Source of the DNA: Tribonema minus
Lineage: Eukaryota; Sar; Xanthophyceae; Tribonematales; Tribonemataceae
NCBI GenBank assembly: GCA_017506865.1
Contig: JAFCMP010000181.1
Location: forward strand, 43,673-107,672
Reading direction: 5' to 3'
Length of the DNA: 64,000 nucleotides
The notes under the pieces were generated by a model, which was not told the DNA's origin, did no database searches, and worked only from the letters and a program-made list of their open reading frames with translations. This document shows positions 40,511 through 49,114 of the stretch, in pieces. Within the stretch, counting starts at the first letter, position 1, and every line of letters starts with the position of its first letter. Both the position numbers and the translations under genes were made by a program.

Positions 40511-41010
40511 ATGTCACCCCTGATCGACTTCTACAGGGGGGCCGGTCGACATCCTGCGCACGGCACGCTGGATGCGATACTTGCTCACGATGACACGTGG
40601 CTGGAACGACAACACGACTACATACAATGGCTTTTTCCAATAGACGTGGCCAGCAACTTCAACAGCACCGCGCCGCTGTTCACACAACACGCCCAGCAGC
40701 AGTTTCAGACCAACGGCGCGCTGCAATTGAACCTGATCAGATCCTTGCACCGCATGCTGACGTTCTACGGATTGCAGCTCACGTACGATCCCGTGGATCT
40801 GACGACCACGGTCGTCCGTCCTGCGAGCAACTTCGCACAGTGAGCTGCAGTGTGGCTGACACCGAGCAACCACAACTGACGCGCATACTCTCATCGCTGC
40901 GTCTGGCGGGTCTGCAGACGTATGCCGAAGCGCTCATGCAGGCTCTCGCCCAGATCAACGGCGTCGACGGCGCGACTCTCCAGTACTGGTACTCAGCAAC
41001 GTGGGGGTAA
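40511..41010 (+). pseudogene. OGFr-like domain protein with a reading-frame break
   Basis: Frame 1 from ATG 40511 has the conserved start of the opioid-growth-factor-receptor domain: LIDFYRG, HDYIQWLFPI and LHRMLTFYGLQLTYD. It ends at TGA 40841-40843. The family's C-terminal part (QPQLTRILSSLRLAGLQ) follows at once in another frame to TAA 41010. Removal of 11 nt, GTGAGCTGCAG at 40840-40850, which looks like a donor fused to an acceptor, would join the frames (162 residues). A 68-nt GT-AG alternative starting near 40783 would delete conserved residues. So this is a frameshifted pseudogene, a base-call error or an unusual splice. The cellular role of the family is poorly defined; it occurs in animals, fungi and algae. 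Confidence 0.7.
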
Positions 41011-41080
41011 TGCAGCAGTTCCTGCGTCTGTTTGTCATCAATACATGTTTTTTTTCTTCAGTCAATTACCAAGCTATAGC

Positions 41081-42031
41081 ATGCGTGCTGCGAGCCTCAC
41101 ATCTGTGCTTGTCGCGTGCGCTGCGCAGTTTGCCAACTCTTCGTGCAATGTCAATAATTTAGCTCACAGGTGCGCCGTAGACACCCGCTGCTCTGCATGC
41201 GTCGCCGCGCTCAATGCCCCTGACCCTGCAGGTCTCACTTGTTACGAATACCTCGCTGAGGTCCAGAAAGTGCTGCCAGCACACTGCGTGGTGTTCAACG
41301 CAAGTCTCTTGAGCACGTACATCAGATGCCGGGCGAAGAGTCTCACCTCCGATGACTCATGCAGAAAGCCGACTGCGCAACCTTTGGCAGTGCCGACATG
41401 CACACCCACGCAGGTTCCGACCGCAGCAAGTGCGACCGACGCACCGACACAAGCAGCGCCCTCCGCAAAGCCGAAAACGGAGACCTCGGCGCCGACATTG
41501 GCGATGACAGTCGCACCCACCGAAGCGCCTACCACGAACCCCACACCGAGCGGCGACACTACGGCCACGTCAAAGCCATCTGCACTGCGCACACTTGAGC
41601 CCACTCAAAAACGAAGTGGACCACCTACAGCTGAGCCCTCCACGTCGACGCCATCTGCAGCTCACACACGGAACCCCACTCCGCTGCCTACAACTGAGCC
41701 CTCCGTGCCCACTGTGGTGCCCACCACACTCTTGCCAAGTATTGCAAGGACGTCCGCAGCTCCGACTTCCAGGCCTGCTGCACAGCAAACATCGGCGCCC
41801 ACACTCCTGCGTGGAACTGCGCAGCCCTCGGATCTTCACGGCACACCAGCACCGACCCCGGAAGGTGGAACCACAGAGCCCACGCGTCGGATGGCCACAC
41901 GCCAGCCGCGGCAGACGTTGCAGCCATCTGCCACATCGCAGCCGTCTGCAGACGCAAGCGGCGCGGCGCATTTCGCGGCTCACTCGCTCACGCTCGCTGC
42001 TGCCTGCCTCGCAGTGTTCATGGTGTCGTAG
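41081..42031 (+). CDS. Secreted or GPI-anchored mucin-like protein
   Basis: The 316-residue product is read from ATG 41081; ATG 41045 would add MFFFFSQL. A signal peptide (AASLTSVLVACAAQFANS) is followed by a Cys-rich domain, residues about 20-100, with some eight Cys. Next is a Thr/Pro/Ser stalk of about 190 residues with recurrent APT and EPT units (TDAPTQAAP, VAPTEAPTTNPTP, TTEPSVPT) suited to O-glycosylation. The last 18 residues are hydrophobic (SLTLAAACLAVFMVS), typical of a GPI-anchor signal or a short TM end. It should be displayed on a cell or virion surface. Neighbouring genes are not obviously related. Confidence 0.78.
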   Translation: MRAASLTSVLVACAAQFANSSCNVNNLAHRCAVDTRCSACVAALNAPDPAGLTCYEYLAEVQKVLPAHCVVFNASLLSTYIRCRAKSLTSDDSCRKPTAQPLAVPTCTPTQVPTAASATDAPTQAAPSAKPKTETSAPTLAMTVAPTEAPTTNPTPSGDTTATSKPSALRTLEPTQKRSGPPTAEPSTSTPSAAHTRNPTPLPTTEPSVPTVVPTTLLPSIARTSAAPTSRPAAQQTSAPTLLRGTAQPSDLHGTPAPTPEGGTTEPTRRMATRQPRQTLQPSATSQPSADASGAAHFAAHSLTLAAACLAVFMVS

Positions 42032-42081
42032 ACTCGCTCACGCTCGCTGCTACCTGCCTCGCAGTATTCATGGTGTCGTAG
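41982..42081. repeat. 50-bp tandem duplication at the end of the mucin-like gene
   Basis: The unit at 41982-42031 codes the C-terminal hydrophobic tail and the TAG stop. It is repeated at 42032-42081 with two substitutions (GCTGCC to GCTACC and GTGTTC to GTATTC). The second copy lies beyond the stop, so an old tail sequence is carried as 3' UTR. Confidence 0.9.
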
Positions 42082-42102
42082 ACGGCTGGCTTCACAGGAC
42101 AT

Positions 42103-42348
42103 TCAATCGCCATCCTCAACCTCGCTTACATCTGCAGTCTTGGTGACGCTGGGATCTGGCGCTGGCAAGGGAAGGGGCAGGGGCTGTACCTGCTCATCTT
42201 GGCAATCCACTGCCAACGTGATGGCTGCGAGCATTATCACCAACACGCCAATGATGAGTAGGGGAGAAATACTGTACGTGGCACCAAGTCCGATCAGAAT
42301 CAAACTGAACAAAATAGTGCAGATGGCATACGAGGAAGCGGATGTCAT
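42103..42348 (-). CDS. Small membrane protein with two TM segments
   Basis: The 81-residue product starts at ATG 42348. Two hydrophobic helices (YAICTILFSLILIGLGATY and PLLIIGVLVIMLAAITLAV) are joined by a tight turn. A Pro-rich (PLPLPLPAPDP) acidic tail follows and probably faces the cytosol. It is of the kind seen as small virion membrane proteins, but no family is recognised. Confidence 0.65.
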   Translation of the reverse strand: MTSASSYAICTILFSLILIGLGATYSISPLLIIGVLVIMLAAITLAVDCQDEQVQPLPLPLPAPDPSVTKTADVSEVEDGD

Positions 42349-42393
42349 GAAAGCTCTGCTCAAGAGTCAGATAAAATGAGGTGCATTTGCAGT

Positions 42394-42994
42394 TCAGCTC
42401 TGAGCGGCGACAGCGCTGTTGACGGCGTCATCGCGCTTCGTTCCGGACAAGTTCAGACGGTACAAGCAGCGCCCCCCTTGCCACACACTTGTGACAACAA
42501 GAGACATGCCGGCGACCTCCGACGCTCTTCGCACCGCCCCTTCCACCGCATCCATCACGTGAGTGCTTGCAGACACGCGCTCCTGGTGCAGCACAACGCA
42601 TCCCTGCGGCTCCTGCATGGTTTGATGAGTAGGAATGAACCCAAGAATCCAGGTTTTGCGTTCCCAATTTGGCGTGCATTTGGCAACCGGGTCCCGGTCA
42701 AACTCTTCAGTGAAAAGCCACAGCAAAGAACAAGGGCGAGAGCGCAAAAGGTGATATCCGCTGCTGCGTGCGTGGTTGCTGCGCATGACAGGAGTATTTG
42801 AAATCCCATTCGCGCTGCCTGTCACGCCTGACGTCTACACCGAGCGCGTCGAGCATGTCCAACTTCGTCGCGCGAGCATCCACCTCGAGTTTTCGACACC
42901 GCAGCTCGTCCTCCAGCTGCTCGTGCGTCATGTGTCGCAGCCGCAGCTCTTCCTCGGACGCTTGCGGCTGCGTCTTTGCACAGCAGAAACCCAT
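42394..42994 (-). CDS. Predicted lipidated protein, probably two exons
   Basis: The N-terminal exon from ATG 42994 begins MGFCCAKTQ. Gly2 with Cys4/Cys5 is the classic pattern for N-myristoylation plus palmitoylation. A charged helix follows (EEELRLRHMTHEQLEDELR). This frame then loses protein character, while another frame is coding-like from about EFDRDPVAKC (42705) to 42394. A 136-nt GT-AG intron, 42840-42705 (donor GTGTAG, acceptor CACTGAAG), joins them in frame to 154 residues. The donor is weak, so the junction is tentative. Membrane anchoring at the inner face is inferred. No family is recognised. Confidence 0.5.
42705..42840 (-). other. Candidate 136-nt intron in the lipidated-protein gene
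   Basis: The donor is CTCG|GTGTAG and the acceptor TTTTCACTGAAG after a pyrimidine-rich run. Phase 1 splicing preserves frame (465 coding nt in total). Other donors nearby cannot be excluded. Confidence 0.4.
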
Positions 42995-43012
42995 TTCCTA
43001 GTTCAATACAAT

Positions 43013-43744
43013 TTAAATTTCAATGGTTTTGCAGCGAGAAAAAGGGACACGGTAGTTTTCGTTGCGAAACATGTTGCTCACGAATCGCGTGTCGCCGTCG
43101 ACAAAGTCAAAGTTGAAATGCGTGTGCCCTGCGATCCACAGCTTTGGCATTGCCGGCAAGTTCATGTCGGTGGCGAAACAGCAGTTGTTGCTGCATCCGG
43201 CGTACCGTGGGTGTGAAGTCGTTCGCGTACGAGGCGCGTGGTGCGTGATGACGACCGAATCCGCAGTGCTGTTCGAGCTGAGAAATGCCGAGTCCCTCTG
43301 ATGGAATGCATCGGTGTCGGCCGGCGACACAGGTCCATGCTCCTTACGCACGAAACGGTAGTCGTTGACGCAGAGCGCGGCTTCCTCACGCGCGCTCGCG
43401 GGGACGTGGCTCCACATGGTGCAACCGACGAAATTGACGCCTCGCCACTCGATGACGTCACGGTTCATGATACTCACATTAGAGTACTCGCTGATAAGAT
43501 CGGCCATATGACTTTCGATTTCATCCATGCTTTCGCATTGACTGTACCACTCGTGGTTGCCGTACACCCACAAAACCTTTTCAAATGCCTCCGAGCAGTG
43601 GCGAACAAAGTAGGGAAGGGAGAAGTGGCGTGCGGGTGCGACATCGCCGGCCACGATGAGGAGATCTGCCGCGGGCGTGACGACATCTGAGAAAGGGACA
43701 GCCCCTTGCTCCAGATGTACATCGGAGAGAAACTGAATGAGCAT
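43013..43744 (-). CDS. Calcineurin-like metallophosphoesterase
   Basis: The 243-residue product is read from ATG 43744 (MLIQFLSDVHLEQG), since the domain starts there. All five metallophosphoesterase motifs are present in order: D-x-H in FLSDVHLE, GD in VAGDVAP, GNHE in VYGNHEWY, H in VITHHAPR, and GHxH in IAGHTHFNFDF. The spacing fits the single-domain phosphohydrolase group, with two catalytic metal ions. Substrates in this family range from phosphoproteins to cyclic nucleotides and nucleic acids; nothing here decides between them. It is intact and soluble. Confidence 0.92.
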   Translation of the reverse strand: MLIQFLSDVHLEQGAVPFSDVVTPAADLLIVAGDVAPARHFSLPYFVRHCSEAFEKVLWVYGNHEWYSQCESMDEIESHMADLISEYSNVSIMNRDVIEWRGVNFVGCTMWSHVPASAREEAALCVNDYRFVRKEHGPVSPADTDAFHQRDSAFLSSNSTADSVVITHHAPRTRTTSHPRYAGCSNNCCFATDMNLPAMPKLWIAGHTHFNFDFVDGDTRFVSNMFRNENYRVPFSRCKTIEI

Positions 43745-43830
43745 TTGCTCCTTTACAACATTTTCCAAGCGTGTGCGCGGTCGCAAACGTGTGAGGTTCA
43801 CAATAATCTGGCGGCGATGTATAACACAAC

Positions 43831-44184
43831 ATGCAACTCAAGTGGACTCTCATCTGCTGCTTGCGTGCGATCGTAAACGGCGAGTTTCTGCGCTTCGGCA
43901 AAGTGATGACGTGTCCTGAGGGCGGCATATCATGCGGCCGGTACATCAACGCAGACGGCTGGTTCGACGACTACATGTGTTGTGAAGTGGGACAGCGATG
44001 CGAAGACAACGGGCCAGGCAGCAGCGGTGCCTACTCGACCTGTTTCTTTGCTTCTTGTCACGACGTCGATTGCAACGGCGGGCAGTGCGAAGACGCAGGA
44101 GACTGGGCTGGTGATGATGGCAAGTTCCAGTGCGCTTGCGCGCAGGGGAAACAGGGATGGCACTGTGAGTACGACAATGCATGA
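43831..44184 (+). CDS. Secreted EGF-like Cys-rich protein
   Basis: The 117-residue product starts at ATG 43831, divergent from the phosphoesterase. A short signal-peptide-like N-terminus (LKWTLICCLRAIVNG) is followed by about twelve Cys. The last 45 residues fit an EGF-like pattern (CHDVDCNGGQCED, FQCACAQGKQGWHC). The first Cys-rich part (CPEGGISCGRY, YMCCEVGQRCED) may be a separate disulfide domain. Export from an infected cell or display on virions is inferred. Confidence 0.68.
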   Translation: MQLKWTLICCLRAIVNGEFLRFGKVMTCPEGGISCGRYINADGWFDDYMCCEVGQRCEDNGPGSSGAYSTCFFASCHDVDCNGGQCEDAGDWAGDDGKFQCACAQGKQGWHCEYDNA

Positions 44185-44238
44185 CAACCACTGATAATCT
44201 GCGACAAGCTGGAAGTTCCTCACAAAGCGGCATCACAT

Positions 44239-44916
44239 TTACGAGCTGGTGGAAAATTGCACAGCGGCGTCGCGCATCTTCTTCGCGTGCCTCGCAGCCA
44301 TCCTCGCCCTAGTCTTGCCGCACTTTGCGACGGGGTCTTCCGATGCCATCTCGAAGGAGTGTCCCGTGCGCTGCTCGATTTCCCTGCGCTGCTCGTCATA
44401 GAGATCCTTCAGTGCTACGGCCGCTGAAATCGACACGGTCCTGCCGATCGTGGGATACTGCTCCTCGAGCTCCTTGGCCTCCACCTCGCCAAACTTTCTC
44501 TTCTGCATCCCTCCCACACGAAACTCTCCCAATTGCTGCTCCTTCGGTATGTCATCGAGAGAGGCGAACCAGTTGAGGGGCAGGACGCACTGAGGGCCCA
44601 CCAGGATCTCGATGTGCGGATGATCGTTCTCACGTGCAGTCTCGATGATGTGCTCCCTCAGGCGCGACGCGTAGACGGTGGCTGAGGTCTGGACGAAGAT
44701 GCTGGTGTGGATGATGCGGTCTCTGCCGTCTGAAACGACGTAGCCGACCCAGTTGACGGACTCATCTTTGCTGATGACGAACGCCTTGATGACCTCCGCG
44801 ATCTCCTTCGCGCTGACGCCTTCACGAGGTGCGTGAAAGTCATACCCCGCTACGCAGAGGGTGCTGTAGCGGACGGTGAAGCGCGTCCCGTGGCGCCCGT
44901 CGACGAAGGTCGCCAT
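44239..44916 (-). CDS. Unknown protein, 225 residues, with basic tail
   Basis: ATG 44916 (MATFVDGRHGTRF) is preferred over an upstream ATG at 44964. The N-terminal 110 residues look alpha/beta (FTVRYSTLCVAGYDFHA, SVNWVGYVVSDGRD, IIHTSIFVQTSATVYA). A charged helical part follows (KRKFGEVEAKELEEQY), then a basic C-terminus (KTRARMAARHAKKMRD) suited to nuclear import or nucleic-acid binding. No family is recognised. Confidence 0.6.
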   Translation of the reverse strand: MATFVDGRHGTRFTVRYSTLCVAGYDFHAPREGVSAKEIAEVIKAFVISKDESVNWVGYVVSDGRDRIIHTSIFVQTSATVYASRLREHIIETARENDHPHIEILVGPQCVLPLNWFASLDDIPKEQQLGEFRVGGMQKRKFGEVEAKELEEQYPTIGRTVSISAAVALKDLYDEQRREIEQRTGHSFEMASEDPVAKCGKTRARMAARHAKKMRDAAVQFSTSS

Positions 44917-45177
44917 CTGGGGACACCTGCAGTTGAAAAATGAAGGATGGAGTTCAGCACCCAAGGCGGCGGCTCAAACAATCTGTAGGACGTTGCAGAT
45001 CATGTGCTAGGAATGCACGGGGTGCCTACGACGCTCTGATGCTACTCTACAGCAGACGCATGCCACACATGAACTGCAGCTCTCACCTCCACTGAAACCT
45101 GCCAGGTGTGGCAGCATGAGGAATGTTTAACGTCCCACTTGAAATTCGTACCGCGCAGTGAATTGGGAATTGCGCTG

Positions 45178-46470
45178 TTCCTTTTCCACTGTGGTATGTG
45201 CCAACTGCCCATGTACAGGCTCGTTCAGGAGGACATCATTCATATGGCAATTAGATGAATGCAAGGCTTCCAACAAATCTCATGGAGGAACAGCAGTTTT
45301 GTCATAGCACTGTGCAACAGGGACGAATGTGTGACTCACGATGAGTCGAGTGACTCGCTTAACGTAGCTTCGAGTCTTGGGGGAGGGAAAAAAAAAGAGA
45401 GCGTTCCTGTTCCACCGTGGTATGTGCCAACTACCCATGTACAGGCTCGTTCAGGAGGACATTCATTCATATGGCAATTAGATGAATGCAAGGCTTCCAA
45501 CAAATCTCATGGAGGAACAGCAGTTTTGTCATAGCACTGTGCAACAGAGACGAATGTGACTCTCACGATGAGTCGAGTGACTCGCTTAACGTAGCTTCGA
45601 GTCTTGGGGGAGGGAAAAAAAAGAGAGCGTTCCTGTTCCACCGTGGTATGTGCCAACTACCCATGTACAGGCTCGTTCGGGAGGAACATTCATTCATATG
45701 GCAATTAGATGAATGCAAGGCTTCCAACAAATCTCATGGAGGAACAGCAGTTTTGTCATAGCACTGTGCAACAGGGACGAATGTGTGACTCACGATGAGT
45801 CGAGTGACTCGCTTAACGTAGTTTCGAGTCTTGGGGAGGGAAAAAAAAGAGAGCGTTCCTGTTCCACCGTGGTATGTGCCAACTACCCATGTACAGGCTC
45901 GTTCGGGAGGACATTCATTTATATGGCAATTAGATGAATGCAAGGCTTCCAACAAATCTCATGGAGGAACAGCAGTTTTGTCATAGCACTGTGCAACAGG
46001 GACGAATGTGTGACTCACGATGAGTCGAGTGACTCGCTTAACGTAGCTTCGAGTCTTGGGGGAGGGGAAAAAAAAGAGAGCGTTCCTGTTCCATCGTGGT
46101 ATGTGCTAATTACCCATGTACAGGCTCGTTCAGGAGGACATTCATTCATATGGCAATTAGATGAATGCAAGGCTTCCAACAAATCTCATGGAGGAACAGC
46201 AGTTTTGTCATAGCACTGTGCAACAGGGACGAATGTGTGACTCACGATGAGTCGAGTGACTCGCTTAACGTAGCTTCGAGTCTTGGGGGAGGGAAAAAAA
46301 AGAGAGCGTTCCTGTTCCACCGTGGTATGTGCCAACTACCCATGTACAGGCTCGTTCAGGAGGACATTCATTCATATGGCAATTAGATGAATGCGCGGCT
46401 TCCAACAAATCTCATGGAGGACCAGCAGTTTTCTTAAAGCACGGTGAAACAGGAACGACTGTGTCTCAAA
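45178..46470. repeat. 227-bp tandem array with clustered bZIP-type sites
   Basis: Five near-identical units of 225-227 bp lie between partial copies at both ends. Each contains a cluster of TGACTCA, TGAGTC and TGACTC within 25 bp (45332-45356, 45557-45583, 45786-45810, 46011-46035, 46238-46262) and a further GAGTC. TGACTCA is the AP-1/GCN4 half-site pair bound by bZIP factors. Each unit also has a short poly-A run after GGGAGGG, which accounts for the small length changes. Unit length is not a multiple of three, so the 91-codon frames repeated in it shift and are unlikely to be genes. The array ends about 80 bp before the ATG of the next gene. An enhancer or replication-origin role, like baculovirus hr elements, is inferred. 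Confidence 0.85.
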
Positions 46471-46550
46471 TTCCCATTTTGGAATGAAATGCAATGTGGC
46501 ATATGCGAATTGGGAATGCTGGAGTTATTGTTGTGTCCATCACAATCGCT
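46471..46550 (+). promoter_or_regulatory. Promoter region of the first UDG-like/repeat gene
   Basis: AAATTCCCATTTTGG at 46469-46483 and GAATTGGGAATG at 46507-46518 are the two orientations of the shared motif, 30-80 bp before ATG 46551. Confidence 0.6.
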
Positions 46551-48932
46551 ATGAATGGCTTCAAGCGCCCCGGCCTGTCTGTGGTTGATGGAGGGGAGCT
46601 CATGAGCGCTTCGGTTCTGAAGAAGCAAAGGATGTGTGTCCGAGGTGACCTGGATGATGTTTCGCTACACCTTCCTGCGCCCGTGGAGGGGGCACCTCTC
46701 ATCATCCTCGGCCTGTACCCAGGGCCAAGGGCGGCCACAGAGGTGTCTCGCACTGAGAAAGAGATGAAGAAGCTCCTGGATACCGGGACGGACCTGGCCT
46801 GGGTGGACCTCTGCGTCCTCAGTGCGAATCGTGTCAACCGCATCATTGACCAGAGCGTCACTGAGACGTGGGTGGACGACGAAGAGCTCATTCGGGATTA
46901 CTTCTCGAGATTCGTTTCTCAACTCGAGGTCAGCGTGGATGGAGTGCCGTGTGTGTACATCGCGGGCAGAACGTGTCAAATGGCATTTGAGGTGATGATC
47001 AATCTGGGGTTGCTGTCTCGTCTCGCACAGCTTTCCTCCCTCGGCGTTTACCTCTGCGAGACAGGAGGCCGGCGGTTCATGGCGTTGGAAGGGAGGCCTC
47101 ACCCGTCATGGCACCTCGTCAGGGGTGGGGAGAAAGCGGCTCGCGACCTATTTGTGGAGACCGTGGCAATGTTGAATGCCCTCAGCCGTTGTTCGCGAGG
47201 TGGAGACGTGTGCTCGGGCAGCATGACCCGCCACTTGGTCGCCGCCATGCAGATCGACACGGAGGAGCTCCTGAGGAGGCAAGAGGGACGGGTGTTCATG
47301 ACTCGGCTCCTTTACAGCAACGACAGCGGCCGATTCATCGCTGAGCACGCGCACCTGAGGAACGTGAAGGCATACCTTCCTGAGGTGCAAGAGGTGCTGC
47401 TCAAGTGGATCAAGCGCAGTCTCAAAACGCTAATGGCGATCCTTCTGAGTGGAGCGTTTTATCTCAACCTTGTCGCCTTCGACCCGGTGTTGGAGGCGTG
47501 GCACGAGCGGCTCGGCGAAAAGTTTGTCACGTTCATTTGCGGCGGCGTCGCGGCACGCCTCGGCGACCCCGCATTTGACACGGCGTTGGAGGCGTGGCAC
47601 GAGCGGCTCGGCGAAAAGTTTGTCACTTTCATGTGCAACGGCGTTGCTGCCCGCCTCGGCGACCCAGCATTCGAGGCGGCGCTGGAGACGTGGCAAGAGC
47701 GGCTCGGGGCCAAGTTTGTCACGTTCATTTGCGGCGGCGTCGCGGCACGCCTCGGCGACCCCGCATTTGACGCGGACCTGGAGGCGTGGCTCGAGCGGCT
47801 CAGTGCCAAGTTCGTCACGTTCATTTGCGGCGGCGTCGCGGCACGCCTCGGCGACCCCACATTTGATGCGAGGTTGGAGGCATGGCACGGGCGGCTCGGC
47901 GCCAAGTGCGTCACGTTCATTTGCGACAGCGTCGCAGCACGCCTCGGTGACCCCACATTTGACGCGGCCCTGGAAGCGTGGCATGGGCGGCTCGGCGCCA
48001 AGTTCGTCACGTTCATTTGTGACAGCGTCGTGGCACGTCTCGGCGAGCCCCTATTTGACACGGCGTTGGAGGTGTGGCACGAGCGTCTCGGCGCCAAGTT
48101 CGTTACGTTCTTTTGCGGCGGCGTCGCCGCACGCCTCGGTGACCCCACGTTTGACGAGGCGTTGGAGGCGTGGCACGAGCGGCTCGGCGCGAGACTCGTC
48201 ACCCTCATGTGCAACAGCGTCGCGGCACGCCTCGGCGACCCCACATTTGACGCGGCGTTGGAGGCGTGGCACGAGCGTCTTGGCACGAGGCTCGTCACCT
48301 TCATTTGCGGCGGCATCGCGGCACGCCTCGGCGACCCCACATTTGACGCGGCGTTGGAGGCGTGGCACGATCGACTTGGCGCCAAGTTCAGCACGTTTGT
48401 TTACGGTGGCGTCGCGGCACGCCTCGGCGACCCCGCATTTGACACGGCGTTGGAGGCGTGGCACGAGCGGCTCGGCTCCAAATTCATCACCTTCTTGTGC
48501 GACGGCGTCGCGGCACGCCTCGGCATCCCCGCGTTTGACGCGGCATTGGAGGCGTGGCAGGAACGCCTGGGCGAGAAATTTGCCACCTTCGTGTGCGACA
48601 GCATCGCGGCACGCCTCGGCGACCCTGCATTCGACGCAGCGTTGGATGTATGGCGCCATCTGCTCGGAGACTACTTCGTCACCTTCGCAGGGAACAACAG
48701 TGTCGCGTCACGCCTCACTGACGTCACTTTTCAAGCGGTGGCGCAGCGGTGGTTTCCTGCACTGGGCAAACGCAACTTTGCGCGCATATTCGCCCTATCG
48801 GGCTTTGCCACCCGCATTTGTGACACGAAGTTTGACAGGCGCATCAACGCGCTTTTGCATACTTTGGTCGACAGGGACCTGCTGTACACGCATCTGTACA
48901 AGTACCGTGGGAAGAAAATGGACGCACTGTAA
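46551..48932 (+). CDS. UDG/SMUG1-like domain fused to thirteen 32-residue repeats
   Basis: The 793-residue product is read from ATG 46551 (MNGFKRPGLS), which matches the start of its paralogue at 59793. Residues about 40-225 resemble the uracil-DNA glycosylase superfamily. LIILGLYPGPRAA parallels SMUG1 motif GMNPGP, VPCVYIAGRTC fits a core strand, and EGRPHPSWHL fits the HPS motif of the second catalytic loop. The Asn expected in GMNPGP is Tyr here. After a linker, about thirteen 32-residue helical repeats follow (consensus F-V-T-F-I-C-x-x-V-A-A-R-L-G-D-P-A-F-D-x over its first 20 positions, then an ALEAWHERLGAK half). A diverged cap ends the protein. Positions 7-8 of the repeat are GG, NG, DS, NS, DG or NN. 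DNA or RNA binding by the repeat solenoid is inferred. HEAT- or ARM-like protein binding is the main alternative. Confidence 0.75.
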   Translation: MNGFKRPGLSVVDGGELMSASVLKKQRMCVRGDLDDVSLHLPAPVEGAPLIILGLYPGPRAATEVSRTEKEMKKLLDTGTDLAWVDLCVLSANRVNRIIDQSVTETWVDDEELIRDYFSRFVSQLEVSVDGVPCVYIAGRTCQMAFEVMINLGLLSRLAQLSSLGVYLCETGGRRFMALEGRPHPSWHLVRGGEKAARDLFVETVAMLNALSRCSRGGDVCSGSMTRHLVAAMQIDTEELLRRQEGRVFMTRLLYSNDSGRFIAEHAHLRNVKAYLPEVQEVLLKWIKRSLKTLMAILLSGAFYLNLVAFDPVLEAWHERLGEKFVTFICGGVAARLGDPAFDTALEAWHERLGEKFVTFMCNGVAARLGDPAFEAALETWQERLGAKFVTFICGGVAARLGDPAFDADLEAWLERLSAKFVTFICGGVAARLGDPTFDARLEAWHGRLGAKCVTFICDSVAARLGDPTFDAALEAWHGRLGAKFVTFICDSVVARLGEPLFDTALEVWHERLGAKFVTFFCGGVAARLGDPTFDEALEAWHERLGARLVTLMCNSVAARLGDPTFDAALEAWHERLGTRLVTFICGGIAARLGDPTFDAALEAWHDRLGAKFSTFVYGGVAARLGDPAFDTALEAWHERLGSKFITFLCDGVAARLGIPAFDAALEAWQERLGEKFATFVCDSIAARLGDPAFDAALDVWRHLLGDYFVTFAGNNSVASRLTDVTFQAVAQRWFPALGKRNFARIFALSGFATRICDTKFDRRINALLHTLVDRDLLYTHLYKYRGKKMDAL
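47523..48770 (+). repeat. Thirteen 96-bp coding repeats
   Basis: Units start at 47523 and then every 96 bp, in perfect register to at least 48675. Because the unit is a multiple of three and GC-rich, all three forward frames and several reverse frames stay open; only the frame continuous with the UDG-like domain is taken as coding. Confidence 0.95.
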
Positions 48933-49114
48933 ACTTGCGCCTCACGAACATTCAAATTTCTTTGACTGTGATCTTTGCACGATGGTCGCCGCATGCAGCG
49001 CTTCAATGCTGCAAGCATCACATGAGCAGGCAACAAAAGCTGATAAGAGAACAAGAAGCCGGAGGTTCGTGTTCAGAAATGCGTCACATTGAATGTATCA
49101 ACCATTGGGGGCGC

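Noticed and set aside
45259..46386. Five nearly identical 73-91-codon frames starting MQGFQQISW
   Set aside because: They recur because the 227-bp DNA unit recurs. The unit is not a multiple of three, the frames end at unit junctions, and no signal supports translation.
47449..49092. 547-codon forward frame and several long reverse frames across the first 96-bp repeat array
   Set aside because: They are by-products of a GC-rich repeat whose length is a multiple of three. They lack the N-terminal domain and have Arg/Ser-biased composition.
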